The position numbers and the translations under genes are program-made. DNA of 21,174 bases from a virus, in the IMG/VR virus record IMGVR_UViG_3300017527_000261, positions 1 through 21,174 of that record, one strand, 5' to 3'. Shown here in pieces: positions 6,044-14,042 of this stretch. How positions within the stretch are numbered: the first letter of the stretch is position 1; each line of letters begins with the position of its first letter. The notes under the pieces were generated by a model. It made no database searches and was not told the DNA's origin. It saw nothing but the letters and a program-made list of their open reading frames with translations.

Positions 6044-6391
6044 ATGATCGTAAAAAACAGTTACATCGAAACAGGCAAATATGGCGGATTAGCGGTGGAT
6101 GTCTACCAGGGCAGCTATAAAATATGCCGGGCGCAAAAAGGCAAGGACGGTAAAATATATGCACAATGGACGCATCCCCAAACCTATAACCAAGACACCC
6201 AGGAACGAGAACCAAACGAAAAAGCGATTCCATTTGCGATCACATTGGGTGACAGCAAGGAATCCGCAATAAATATTTTACGCGAGATTGCTCGCAGTAT
6301 TAAATCGGCTGAGAAAGTTGAGGCACCAGATGTGCCACCGGAACATCTTACAGCGAACCAAGACGAATATGGGAATCGAATACCGTTCTAA
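6044..6391 (+). CDS. Unknown small replication-region protein
   Basis: The 115-residue protein begins with beta-rich sequence (IVKNSYIETGKYGG, then LAVDVYQGSYKICRA, then GKIYAQWTHPQ). A helix follows (about 69-90) and then a loose acidic tail ending NRIPF. The tail resembles the IPF tip through which single-stranded-DNA-binding proteins contact partners, and the gene directly follows the primase-helicase with a GAGGGG site before the ATG. A single-strand-binding or helicase-partner role is possible but not shown; I recognise no fold with confidence. Confidence 0.65.
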   Translation: MIVKNSYIETGKYGGLAVDVYQGSYKICRAQKGKDGKIYAQWTHPQTYNQDTQEREPNEKAIPFAITLGDSKESAINILREIARSIKSAEKVEAPDVPPEHLTANQDEYGNRIPF

Positions 6392-6401
6392 TGGAAAATA
6401 G

Positions 6402-6896
6402 ATGTTAATAAAGCTAACACCACACAACCTATTTCATGCTGGTATGGTGGGGGTGTCACGACACATCAAAGGCGCATCAAAAAAAGGCCGGTATGGAGCA
6501 GACAACGTAAAGGCCGGATGGCAAATTAATTGTGATGGAGCCGCCGGAGAAATGGCGGTTGCTAAAGCATTTAACCTCTATTGGGATGGGGCGTTGGGCA
6601 ACTTTAATGCCAAGGATGTTGGGAAATTACAAGTACGCACCAACCCTAACGATTGGGGTGATTTAATTTTACATCCTAAAGACGATGACGAAGATATATT
6701 TATACTTGTTTTGTCCCACTTGGCTCCAACCTACAGATTAAAAGGTTGGCTAAAAGGGGCGGACGGGAAATTAAAAAAATGGTGGCGAGATGGGGCAAAG
6801 GGTAGGCCGGCTTATTTTGTTCCCCAATCGGCACTATCCCCAATAAAAGAAATTATTGAATTAAATCACAAAAATGGAATCCCAATACTGTTTTGA
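6402..6896 (+). CDS. Conserved phage protein, possible PD-(D/E)XK nuclease fold
   Basis: The 164-residue protein has GAAGEMAVAKAF (46-57), KDVGKLQVRT (71-80), DWGDLIL (84-90), APTYRLKGW (108-116) and a late PAYFVPQSAL (136-145). This order is familiar from a widespread phage protein family, often placed near replication genes. A conserved Glu in a helix followed by an Asp and a QVR strand resembles a PD-(D/E)XK nuclease core, with E50, D72 and Q77-R79 as candidate site residues. The nuclease activity is inference. Its last codons overlap the next small gene, and no strong ribosome binding site is visible at the ATG. Confidence 0.7.
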   Translation: MLIKLTPHNLFHAGMVGVSRHIKGASKKGRYGADNVKAGWQINCDGAAGEMAVAKAFNLYWDGALGNFNAKDVGKLQVRTNPNDWGDLILHPKDDDEDIFILVLSHLAPTYRLKGWLKGADGKLKKWWRDGAKGRPAYFVPQSALSPIKEIIELNHKNGIPILF

Positions 6897-7072
6897 AATC
6901 TAAGCCGCCAGAATATCTCGAAAACAAAACATCCTGCCCAGCTAGGGATTACCGGCATGGTGAGGACAGGGTATATTGTTACGCAACAACCTTTTGGCAC
7001 GGTAAAAGCCAAAAATGGGATAAATCACCGGTTTGTGACGAATCGGCTGATTATTGTGAATGGCCCCACTAA
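6893..7072 (+). CDS. Small cysteine-containing protein, TTG start
   Basis: A 59-residue frame starts at a TTG whose last two bases are the T and G of the previous TGA stop (TTGA overlap). It contains four cysteines (15, 29, 48 and 56) and many aromatics, including TSCPARDYRH, VYCYATTFWHG and YCEWPH. Cysteine spacing and charge look like a small metal-binding phage protein. The stop is followed immediately by the next frame. It fills what would otherwise be a gene-free gap. The unusual start is why it could be missed. No family named. Confidence 0.5.
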   Translation: MKSKPPEYLENKTSCPARDYRHGEDRVYCYATTFWHGKSQKWDKSPVCDESADYCEWPH

Positions 7073-7122
7073 TTGAATATGATAATATGGTTCTCGGTGG
7101 AGGAAAGTTTAATTGGAATAAA

Positions 7123-7134
7123 AAATAGGGGGGA
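7123..7134 (+). promoter_or_regulatory. G-run ribosome binding site (copy 2)
   Basis: AAATAGGGGGGA is identical to 2383-2394. It lies four bases before the ATG at 7139, which argues for that start rather than the TTG at 7073 or the ATG at 7079. Confidence 0.5.
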
Positions 7135-7138
7135 CAAA

Positions 7139-7303
7139 ATGATTCTGATCATAACAACTCGCAAATCAGATCTCAAAAAAGAAATCAAAGGAATCCCGGA
7201 TATTTATTTATCAATGGAAACTTTTTTGAGTGTTATCAAGACGTTTCGTGATTGTCTGAGCGAATGTATAATCAAAGAGCGGCGGAGCAAAGAAAGGAGG
7301 TAA
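7139..7303 (+). CDS. Small unknown protein
   Basis: From the ATG served by the G-run ribosome binding site this is 54 residues: a hydrophobic start (ILIITTRKSDL), then KGIPDIYLSMETFLSVIKTF and a basic C-terminus (KERRSKERR). An upstream in-frame TTG at 7073 would add 22 residues but lacks a binding site. It ends one base before the next gene, whose AAGGAGG lies in its last codons. No family recognised. Confidence 0.5.
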   Translation: MILIITTRKSDLKKEIKGIPDIYLSMETFLSVIKTFRDCLSECIIKERRSKERR

Positions 7304-7304
7304 T

Positions 7305-7511
7305 ATGGGGAGATTTTGGAGCGAGTTTAAAAAATCATGGAACGATCAGATGGTGTATTACGGTATGAAACAGCCGGATAATACCGGTAATGGTTACGAT
7401 ACTGAGCCTCTATGGGAGGAATGGGAGCCTATTTACCGTAAGTTTAGGAAGCTATATGGCCGGGATCCGTATAGCTTTCGTGAGCTTCAGGATTGGTGGG
7501 ATAGCTTTTAA
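7305..7511 (+). CDS. Small unknown aromatic-rich protein
   Basis: The 68 residues have an excellent ribosome binding site (AAAGGAGG, then TAAT, then ATG). The sequence is rich in Trp and Tyr (EPLWEEWEPIYRKFRKLYGR, then LQDWWDSF) and helical, with no cysteines or membrane segment. It sits in the operon between two other small genes. Function unknown. Confidence 0.65.
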   Translation: MGRFWSEFKKSWNDQMVYYGMKQPDNTGNGYDTEPLWEEWEPIYRKFRKLYGRDPYSFRELQDWWDSF

Positions 7512-7536
7512 TCATAAAAACAAAGGAGATTGTTAA

Positions 7537-7965
7537 ATGAAAACAGCATGGATCGCAATTACAATTATTTTAGTGTTGGTGAGTGGCGCATGGGCGCAGG
7601 ATACAACCGAAACAGAGCCTAAAATCGAGTTTGCCGGCGGCAGCTACGAAATTAAAGACAATGTAATGGTGGCCAGTATGGAAATTCCGCTTGTAACCGG
7701 CCGGCTGGATAAATACGGCAATGTGATTTTATCTAAAAACAGAGAGCGGCAATTTTCAACACCGAAAGAGATTGCAACCGACAGAGGCGAGGAAATTTAT
7801 ACCCGATTGATGGGTATTAAATCAGAGCGGGGTTTATTCGCGTTGAATGTTGTTGTGTTAAATTACTCGTTTATCACGATCATGAAATACCCGACGGTAG
7901 AATGGAACGATTATCTGGACGAAATTGTTGCGATCCTGGAAAGCGTGTCGGCCGAGACGAAATAA
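7537..7965 (+). CDS. Secreted or periplasmic unknown protein
   Basis: The 142-residue protein starts with a textbook Sec signal peptide: Lys2, a hydrophobic core over about residues 4-16 (WIAITIILVLVS), and GAWA before the likely cut at 20/21. The mature part is mixed alpha/beta, with FAGGSYEIKD, MEIPLVTGRLDKYGN and a C-terminal helix. There is no lipobox cysteine and no known domain. AAAGGAG precedes the start. It is the last gene before the terS control region. An exported phage protein at the end of an early operon could alter the host envelope or block superinfection, but that is speculation. Confidence 0.7.
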   Translation: MKTAWIAITIILVLVSGAWAQDTTETEPKIEFAGGSYEIKDNVMVASMEIPLVTGRLDKYGNVILSKNRERQFSTPKEIATDRGEEIYTRLMGIKSERGLFALNVVVLNYSFITIMKYPTVEWNDYLDEIVAILESVSAETK

Positions 7966-8013
7966 TACGAAACATAAAATACCAACAGAGCTTGTTCGAT
8001 TGATAAAAACCGC

Positions 8014-8043
8014 TTGACAAACCATACCGTTTTGTGGTAAGGG
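8014..8043 (+). promoter_or_regulatory. Possible promoter of the packaging operon
   Basis: A perfect TTGACA (8014-8019) is followed after 18 bases by TAAGGG (8038-8043), preceded by TGG like an extended -10. The -10 match is poor, as in promoters needing an activator. Position between early genes and terS suits a late promoter. Confidence 0.35.
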
Positions 8044-8096
8044 AATCCTAATAGCCGTATTACGTTGATATTACTCTGATTTCGGAAACGGTATGG
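8022..8096. repeat. 11-base inverted repeat around the terS start
   Basis: CCATACCGTTT (8022-8032) and AAACGGTATGG (8086-8096) are perfect inverted copies 53 bases apart. The left arm lies in the spacer of the candidate promoter and the right arm covers the terS start codon. They may be two operator sites that loop the DNA, terminase recognition sites, or an RNA stem hiding the terS start. Confidence 0.5.
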
Positions 8097-8635
8097 GAAA
8101 ACGGCATAAAATAGATTGGGAGGGAATTGAAAAAGAATACCGGATGGGACAAAGATCCGTAAGATCTATTGCCTCTCAATTTAAAACCTCACACACAACT
8201 ATCAACACAAGAGCAAAGGCCGAATCCTGGGTACAAGATAAATCAGAAGAGGTTAGATTAAGAACTCAAGCCGCGTTACTTTCCGAAAAACTTTCCAAAC
8301 GGAAACTTTCCAAAAAACTTTCCACACCGAGTAAAGATGACCTGGATCGTGCTATAAATACAAACGTAAGGGTTATCAAAGGGCATCGAAAAACTATCAC
8401 AAACCTGAATAATTATATCTCAGGCATAACCTTAAAACTAAAAAACCACGAAGAGGCCGATTGCGAAGATGATCTTAAAAAAGACATCCGGTTTCGCATT
8501 AACTCGGTCAAAGAGCTTTCCTTTGCGATTAAGAATCTAATCCCATTAGAACGCCAAGCATTTAACCTGGACGCCACATCAGGAGATGACGATGCCCCGG
8601 ACAGCATCAAAGTCACATACTATAAAAAATCCTGA
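8093..8635 (+). CDS. terS: Terminase small subunit
   Basis: The 180-residue protein has an N-terminal helix-turn-helix (about 20-46: RSVRSIASQFKTSHTTINTR, then AKAESW), typical of small terminases. A basic repeat LSEKLSKRKLSKKLS (63-77), a helical oligomerisation region (about 82-160) and a short acidic C-terminal segment follow. It recognises phage DNA and hands it to TerL, whose gene overlaps its end by 44 bases. The start has only a weak GGAAA before it, within the inverted repeat. A run of direct repeats in its coding DNA may be the packaging site. Confidence 0.8.
   Translation: MGKRHKIDWEGIEKEYRMGQRSVRSIASQFKTSHTTINTRAKAESWVQDKSEEVRLRTQAALLSEKLSKRKLSKKLSTPSKDDLDRAINTNVRVIKGHRKTITNLNNYISGITLKLKNHEEADCEDDLKKDIRFRINSVKELSFAIKNLIPLERQAFNLDATSGDDDAPDSIKVTYYKKS
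8279..8323 (+). repeat. Direct repeats in terS, candidate packaging site
   Basis: CTTTCC occurs at 8279, 8291, 8306 and 8318, each followed by A-rich sequence (GAAAAA, AAACGG, AAAAAA, ACACCG). The spacings are 12, 15 and 12 bases. In P22 and SPP1 the pac site lies within the small-terminase gene, so these may be binding sites for TerS. As the spacings are multiples of three and encode an LSxK repeat, protein-level repetition could explain them. Confidence 0.35.
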
Positions 8636-10199
8636 TATCGACGTGGATTTGGCGAAGTTTGAGCCGCGGCAAATGGAAGCCGTGAAAGCCCTGGACTCCG
8701 GGTTCATCAAATATCTGCTGTATGGAGGCGCCCTGGGTGGCGGTAAAAGCTATTTCCTGAGATGGTATGCCGTCCGGCGATTAATTGTTTTGTATAACGT
8801 ATTCGGCATCAGTCATGCCGTGGGTATGCTGGCTTGTGAAGATTACCCGTCGCTAAAAGACAGACAATTACAGAAAATAGGTCAGGAGTTTCCAGCCTGG
8901 CTGGGCCGGATGCACGCCGATCATAGAGAATATGGTCGGTGTTTTATTTTGAACAAACGATGGGGATCGGGCGTTATTTGTTTCCGGAATCTGGATGATC
9001 CTTCAAAATACCAATCTGCTGAGTTTGCTTTCATCCTGGTGGACGAGCTAACCAAAAACGATTACGACACGTTTACCTTCCTGAGATCCCGGTTACGATG
9101 GCCAGGTCTTCCAGATATCGAGTGCCAGTTTGCCGGCGGGACGAACCCCGGGGGAGTGGGGCACGGATGGGTGAAACAATTATGGATGGATAAACTATTC
9201 GGCGAGGAATGGTATCCGCCAGCAGCTCCGCACGATTACCGCACGCAATTCACATACATTCCATCAAAAGCGAGCGACAACCCACACCTGGATCCTGGAT
9301 ATTGGGCCGTATTGAATACCCTGCCTGAAAACCTACGAGCGGCGTTTCGCGATGGCGATTGGGACATATTCGTGGGTCAGGCGTTTTCAGAGTTTTCCAG
9401 GCTAACTCATGTGATTGAGCCGATACCAATTCCCGAGTATGCACCCCTGTATATGACTTATGACTGGGGCTATGGTGCCCCGTTTTCGATTGGATGGTGG
9501 TGGGTAGACCAGGACGGGAGGGTGTATCGATTCGCAGAATGGTACGGTTGGAACGGTCAACCAAACCAGGGTTTAAGAATGACCGATACGGCCGTGGCGA
9601 AACAGATAGTCGCCCGGGAAGCGCAAATGAGAAATGGCGGAATCCTGGATAAGAGTCAATCCGATTTCATACGAATATGTGATCCAACCTCGCAAAACAA
9701 GAAACCAGATTACAAAGGCGGTGGCCAGGGTCCGTCAACCATCGAAGAATTCGCCAAAGAGGGCGTTTTTCTATCCCCTGGTGACGCCAATCGTGCGTTA
9801 AAGATCCGGCAATTCCATTTACGACTCGAAGTGCCGAAGGACGGCACGATGCCGATGATGATGATATACAATACCTGTGAGCAATTCATTAGATGCTTGC
9901 CCAACATTGTGATCGATAAGAACAAGATCGAGGATGTGGATACCGATTCAGAGGATCACATATACGATGAGGCCGCTCATATCTGTATGGCACGGCCACT
10001 CGCGCTTAAAAACCCCACAAAACAAAAGAGCTTCACCGACAGGCGCATTGAGGAGCTATATCGCCCCAAGGCGGATGAGGGCCAGGAGATGTTCGGCCGG
10101 GAAGACTCCGCGGCGTGGCACAATCTTGGCGTAAACGAGCCGTACTATGGTGACGAGATACCGGTTGATGACGGCGCACTAACGAGGACAATTAGATGA
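8592..10199 (+). CDS. terL: Terminase large subunit
   Basis: From the ATG at 8592 this is 535 residues, the usual size. The ATPase domain has Walker A GGALGGGKS (45-53) and Walker B FILVDE (147-152). The RNase H-like nuclease has YDWGY (290-294), ICDPTSQ (362-368) and a late DHIYDEAAH, each giving an acidic metal ligand. It is the packaging motor and headful or cos nuclease, docking on the portal. AGGAG at 8581-8585 lies six bases before ATG 8592 but touches the ATG at 8586, so 8592 is preferred. The gene overlaps terS and its stop overlaps the next start (ATGA). Confidence 0.95.
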   Translation: MPRTASKSHTIKNPDIDVDLAKFEPRQMEAVKALDSGFIKYLLYGGALGGGKSYFLRWYAVRRLIVLYNVFGISHAVGMLACEDYPSLKDRQLQKIGQEFPAWLGRMHADHREYGRCFILNKRWGSGVICFRNLDDPSKYQSAEFAFILVDELTKNDYDTFTFLRSRLRWPGLPDIECQFAGGTNPGGVGHGWVKQLWMDKLFGEEWYPPAAPHDYRTQFTYIPSKASDNPHLDPGYWAVLNTLPENLRAAFRDGDWDIFVGQAFSEFSRLTHVIEPIPIPEYAPLYMTYDWGYGAPFSIGWWWVDQDGRVYRFAEWYGWNGQPNQGLRMTDTAVAKQIVAREAQMRNGGILDKSQSDFIRICDPTSQNKKPDYKGGGQGPSTIEEFAKEGVFLSPGDANRALKIRQFHLRLEVPKDGTMPMMMIYNTCEQFIRCLPNIVIDKNKIEDVDTDSEDHIYDEAAHICMARPLALKNPTKQKSFTDRRIEELYRPKADEGQEMFGREDSAAWHNLGVNEPYYGDEIPVDDGALTRTIR

Positions 10200-10417
10200 T
10201 TGAGATCCTCGCAACCACAGTTATAACCCTGGTGTGTGTTGCCGTGGGTTATTACATGGGCCGCAAGACGGTAATCATCGATGGAGCTGTTAAAGCGGCG
10301 CCCCCGGGCTGGGATCCTGGCCCGGCTGATGAGGCCGAAGGCGATTACATTGGTGACGAGATCCCCGAATACGGAATCACAGAGGGACGAACCCCAACGA
10401 TACAAGGACCACAATGA
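10196..10417 (+). CDS. Small membrane-anchored protein
   Basis: This 73-residue protein has one N-terminal membrane segment (about 4-21, including LATTVITLVCVAVGYYMG). A Pro/Gly/Asp/Glu-rich tail follows, with PPGWDPGPADEAEGD and GDEIPEYG. It overlaps TerL by four bases and the next gene by four. Short single-span proteins are common phage extras; a lysis role is possible but nothing specific shows it. The GDEIP motif also appears near the TerL C-terminus, probably by chance. Confidence 0.65.
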   Translation: MIEILATTVITLVCVAVGYYMGRKTVIIDGAVKAAPPGWDPGPADEAEGDYIGDEIPEYGITEGRTPTIQGPQ

Positions 10418-10875
10418 TTGTAGTTTGCCAAATATGCAAGATGGAGATAGCCGAAACATCCACAGACGAGCTATCTGTCCCGATAACAGGGTCTATGTTT
10501 CATCCTCACCGGGCCGGCTTCCCAGAGCCGTTCCCTGGTGGTCCGGACTGGATGTATATGCGTTGCCGGTATTGCCGGACAAGGCCGTTTTTGAGGGATG
10601 ACGAGGTTTTAACCACGGACGGGCTTATCGATGTCAACGAAGAAAAGCGGAAGGATCCGGCGTTATTAATTAACGTGTTAGAACCGATAACCGGCGATGG
10701 TGGCAGCGAGATTAGATTACCGCTTTCCCCCACGGATGATTTCATTTATTGCGATAAATGCAAGAAGCAATACCACAACACCCCAAAAGGATTACACTGG
10801 TATAACAAACACATAAAGGCGTGCAAAGATGAAGCTAAAATGGACGAAGATAGCAAGCAAGCTGCCGGCTGCTGA
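10414..10875 (+). CDS. Two-zinc-finger phage protein
   Basis: The 153-residue protein has CQIC at the start (5-8) paired with CRYC (51-54). A second set is CDKC (114-117) with H and C in HNTPKGLHWYNKHIKAC, giving a C2H2- or C2HC-like finger. The middle is acidic. It probably binds nucleic acid or a protein partner. It starts inside the end of the membrane gene (ATGA overlap) and its last 47 bases overlap the next gene in another frame. I do not recognise the family. Its place between terminase and portal suggests an accessory packaging or head-assembly gene. Confidence 0.7.
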   Translation: MIVVCQICKMEIAETSTDELSVPITGSMFHPHRAGFPEPFPGGPDWMYMRCRYCRTRPFLRDDEVLTTDGLIDVNEEKRKDPALLINVLEPITGDGGSEIRLPLSPTDDFIYCDKCKKQYHNTPKGLHWYNKHIKACKDEAKMDEDSKQAAGC

Positions 10876-11011
10876 TGCGGATGTTTTGATATTTGACGGC
10901 AAGGCGGTAAATCGGGCAAAATTCAAGCCGTTTTTTTATACGGACGGTAATCGCATAACGGGTATAACTCATTGGGCGGATATTCCGGAACCTCCAGACG
11001 AAAATGAATAA
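10829..11011 (+). CDS. DUF551-like small protein
   Basis: The 60 residues follow the DUF551 pattern: a Trp near the start (KWTKIASKLPAADADVLIFD) and a final ITHWADIPEPPDE, matching the usual ITHWMPLPEPP ending. Such proteins are widespread in phages and have no known function. The start overlaps the zinc-finger gene by 47 bases. The clear family ending makes the frame credible despite the overlap. Confidence 0.7.
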   Translation: MKLKWTKIASKLPAADADVLIFDGKAVNRAKFKPFFYTDGNRITGITHWADIPEPPDENE

Positions 11012-11019
11012 GGCATAAA

Positions 11020-13233
11020 ATGGTTGATTCAACACTAAAGAAAACCGATACCGAGTTATTACCGGGCGAAGGCAAGCCGAAAGAACTCGGCAAGAAGATA
11101 TTCTGGATCCTGGGCGAGATTCTAACCTACAAAGACACCCAGGGATTACCGCCCAAATGGGTGAAATCATATGAATTGTGCAAAAACAAGCATTGGAAAA
11201 CCAAGCACACCAAGAAACCCCTGGTATCGGCCAACATGATCGGCGCTCACCGCAAGAAAACCACGAATATGCTAACCAATAACAACCCGACGTTTAACGT
11301 TACCAGGTTCGGGTCTGAGGAGTCTGTTCCGGAAGAGCAAATGGAAATGGCGTTGCATACCGCCGAAAACTGGTGGATCGAGCAAGAGCAGCAATCGGTT
11401 TTGGAAGACAGCGTGTTAAACGGCGAAACGTATGGTTGTACGATTGAGAAAGCCGTGTTTAATCGAGAGCTGGAATACGGTATGGGCGAGGTTGAAACCG
11501 AAATCATAGAGCCGTTTCATTACGGCACTTACCCGGTGAAAACCAAGGATGTGCAGAAATGCGAGGCTAATTTGCATTATCGGCCGATGGCGCTGAGAGA
11601 GGTGAGGCGATTATGGCCCAAATCATCCGATAAGGTTCAGGCCGACAAGGAATACATCAGCAAATTACAGGACACACGCCGAGAAACCGCGGGCAAAGGC
11701 AAGAGTGATATTTCCTTTTTCGGATCGATTGGTGGTGTGGTTAAGCATTTTATAAACCCGGCCTCGGACGGCACGAGCGGCGAAGAAGAAGAAACCCTGG
11801 TTGTGGAGTGTTGGGTAAAGGATCGCACCGAAGTATCGGAGTCAATGGTTATTGAGGACGAGAATGGTCTTCCCGTAGAGCAAATTACAACGATTCCGAA
11901 ATACACCGGCTATATTCGCAAGGTCGTGTGTTGTAATGGTGGTGAGGTTATACTTGAGGACGTATCAAATCCCTCTATTAATCCCAACCTGGATCCCGAG
12001 CTGGCCCAGCAAACGTATTTATGGGATAAGTATCCATTTACTCGCACGCCATCCAACAAGGACAACATAAGCCCCTGGGGAATGACGGATATTGAACAAC
12101 TGGATGGATTACAGGCCGAGATAAACAAATCCCTGTCTCAATTTACGCTATTAAAAGATCGTAACTCCCGCCCGAAGATTATTAATCCGATAACATCCGG
12201 TGTTTCAAACGATCGATTCACCAACGCGCCTGGTATTATAAATCCGTCTAACAGCATGGAAGCCCAAGCGATTAGATACATGAACGGTCCTGAGATTCCG
12301 GGCGATATTCTTGAAGGTCTGAGTTTATACAAGGATTTCTTTTATGCGGTATCAGGGGCTTTTGAGTTGGAAAACGCTCAAACACCTGGCCGGGAGGTAA
12401 TTGCATACAAAGCCATCGCCGCTTTGATCGAACACGCTAAAACAACCGAGCAGGGTAAGATCCGCAATTACAGTAAGATGATTCGCGAACGTGGTCGAAT
12501 GTACTTATCCTTGGCGCAGAACTGGTACACCGAAGAACGCTGGATCGCATACGACGATGATACTGAATCCACATCCGTAAAAATCACGGGACAAGACCTG
12601 ATTGCGCCCGTAAAGCTAACGGTTGTTTCCGGATCCACGATGCCGAGAAGCCAGGTTCAGGAACGTGAGGAAGCGATCGAGCTGGCTGATAAGGGTCACA
12701 TCGATAGCGAAGCCCTGCTGAAATCCCTGGAATTTGACGGCCGTAAGGAAATACTAAAGCGTAAAAAGCAAGGACCGCTGGGTGTGTTAGCCGAATCCCT
12801 GGCCGTAATGGGTGCCCCGGAGCAATTCACTCAATTTGTTATGGAATTGGGTATGATGGAGCCGGACAAGGCTGAAAAGGCGATTGAATCCGGCGATATG
12901 CCCTCGTTTCAGCAATTATTGGAACCCGCTCCGGAGGGTGAGCAATTAAGCTCTTTGGATGTTGCCGAGCTGGACAAGGCCGCGGCTGAAATCGAGAAAA
13001 CCCAGGCTGAAACGATGCTGATCAAGGAAAAAATTCGTACTGAGCAAGCGGATCAGACGGCTAAACTGCACGGCATCGATTTGGATCAGGAAACATTGCA
13101 GCTAAACAAATATAAAGCCATTAAAGACGCTGACAACCGGGACAAGGTTGTTGAAATTTCCAAAACAAGCAATAAAACATCTCAAGGCCCGTATCGTGAA
13201 AAAGGTATGACGTCCAATAACATAAAACAATAA
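11020..13233 (+). CDS. Portal protein, P22-like
   Basis: At 737 residues this matches the P22-like portal size (P22 has 725). The N-terminal half carries the clip and stem-type core: ANMIGAHRKKTTNMLTNNNP (71-90), then WWIEQEQQSVLEDSVLNGET, and later DKYPFTRTP, ending in the stretch around GMTDIEQLDGLQAEIN. From about residue 650 there is a long charged coiled-coil region (AAAEIEKTQAETMLIKEKIR) like the barrel of podovirus portals. It forms the dodecameric ring for DNA entry and tail attachment. It follows terL with small genes between and precedes scaffold and capsid, the expected order. The ribosome binding site (AAGG) is weak. Confidence 0.9.
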   Translation: MVDSTLKKTDTELLPGEGKPKELGKKIFWILGEILTYKDTQGLPPKWVKSYELCKNKHWKTKHTKKPLVSANMIGAHRKKTTNMLTNNNPTFNVTRFGSEESVPEEQMEMALHTAENWWIEQEQQSVLEDSVLNGETYGCTIEKAVFNRELEYGMGEVETEIIEPFHYGTYPVKTKDVQKCEANLHYRPMALREVRRLWPKSSDKVQADKEYISKLQDTRRETAGKGKSDISFFGSIGGVVKHFINPASDGTSGEEEETLVVECWVKDRTEVSESMVIEDENGLPVEQITTIPKYTGYIRKVVCCNGGEVILEDVSNPSINPNLDPELAQQTYLWDKYPFTRTPSNKDNISPWGMTDIEQLDGLQAEINKSLSQFTLLKDRNSRPKIINPITSGVSNDRFTNAPGIINPSNSMEAQAIRYMNGPEIPGDILEGLSLYKDFFYAVSGAFELENAQTPGREVIAYKAIAALIEHAKTTEQGKIRNYSKMIRERGRMYLSLAQNWYTEERWIAYDDDTESTSVKITGQDLIAPVKLTVVSGSTMPRSQVQEREEAIELADKGHIDSEALLKSLEFDGRKEILKRKKQGPLGVLAESLAVMGAPEQFTQFVMELGMMEPDKAEKAIESGDMPSFQQLLEPAPEGEQLSSLDVAELDKAAAEIEKTQAETMLIKEKIRTEQADQTAKLHGIDLDQETLQLNKYKAIKDADNRDKVVEISKTSNKTSQGPYREKGMTSNNIKQ

Positions 13234-13248
13234 ACGAAAGGGGTTAGA

Positions 13249-13434
13249 ATGACTGTTAAATTCGTATCAAAAATATACAAATGGAATGGTATATCGTCTG
13301 ATATAAAACCAACATCCGGTGTTCAGGAAGGATCAACATTTCATTATATTGACACCGGCGAGGAGTTCATCTTTCATAATGGTATGTGGGAGGATGATTT
13401 GCGAATCGTACATAACGTACACAACGAAGCCTAA
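13249..13434 (+). CDS. Small unknown head-region protein
   Basis: The 61 residues contain FHYIDTGEEFIFHNGMWEDD (about 31-50). This motif is common in short proteins of phage structural regions, where a TGEE/NGMW beta hairpin is repeated in fibre or capsid-associated proteins. AAAGGGG precedes the ATG. It lies between the portal and a virion-type protein. Function unknown. Confidence 0.65.
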   Translation: MTVKFVSKIYKWNGISSDIKPTSGVQEGSTFHYIDTGEEFIFHNGMWEDDLRIVHNVHNEA

Positions 13435-13457
13435 CACTAACAAAGAGGAGAAACATC

Positions 13458-14042
13458 ATGTACGGAAAAGACAGCAATGGAACAGGAAGACCGGTTTTAG
13501 TGGATACTACTGGTAGGATGATAGTTGTAAGCAACCCGGTTGGCTTGGGTGAAGCGGCTATTGATGGAAGGTTGTTTTTTTGTGCAACGCAGGGTGAAGT
13601 GGCTTGTTCAACCACCTTAAACACTACCTTTACAGGGCTGGCATTGGGCAACCCCGCATCGAGCGGCAAAAACTATATCGTTCACAAGTTTAGCTATTCT
13701 CATACGGCTGTTATAGCCGATGAAACCAACCTTGCCCTTGCGACCGGCGTGGTTAGTGGTCTTGGAGCCGCGAACACCGTGAAGCCGGCATTGGTTGAGG
13801 GAGCCGGAACTTCTGATGCTATGGTAGATGAAGCGGCCACGATTGTTGCACCTGTTGTGGCGATGCAGATTGCAAGTTTAGACGACATGGCTGCCGCGGT
13901 TCAATGGACTGCTGCGCCGCAGATAGTTGATATAGGTGGGGCTATTTGCCTTGCGCCTGGTGCCGCCGTGTTTACTGATTCAACTTACGCTATCGGTGCT
14001 GTGATGCACTTTAGTTTCGTTTGGGAAGAAGTTGACATATAA
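13458..14042 (+). CDS. Probable virion structural protein
   Basis: This 194-residue protein is rich in Ala, Thr, Val and Gly. It has beta-strand-like stretches (NGTGRPVLVDTTGRMIVV, then NYIVHKFSYSHTAV, then GAVMHFSFVWEEVDI) and no catalytic or metal motif. That composition is typical of decoration, fibre or spike-base proteins. AGAGGAG precedes the start and it lies in the structural operon. A specific role cannot be assigned. Confidence 0.7.
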   Translation: MYGKDSNGTGRPVLVDTTGRMIVVSNPVGLGEAAIDGRLFFCATQGEVACSTTLNTTFTGLALGNPASSGKNYIVHKFSYSHTAVIADETNLALATGVVSGLGAANTVKPALVEGAGTSDAMVDEAATIVAPVVAMQIASLDDMAAAVQWTAAPQIVDIGGAICLAPGAAVFTDSTYAIGAVMHFSFVWEEVDI

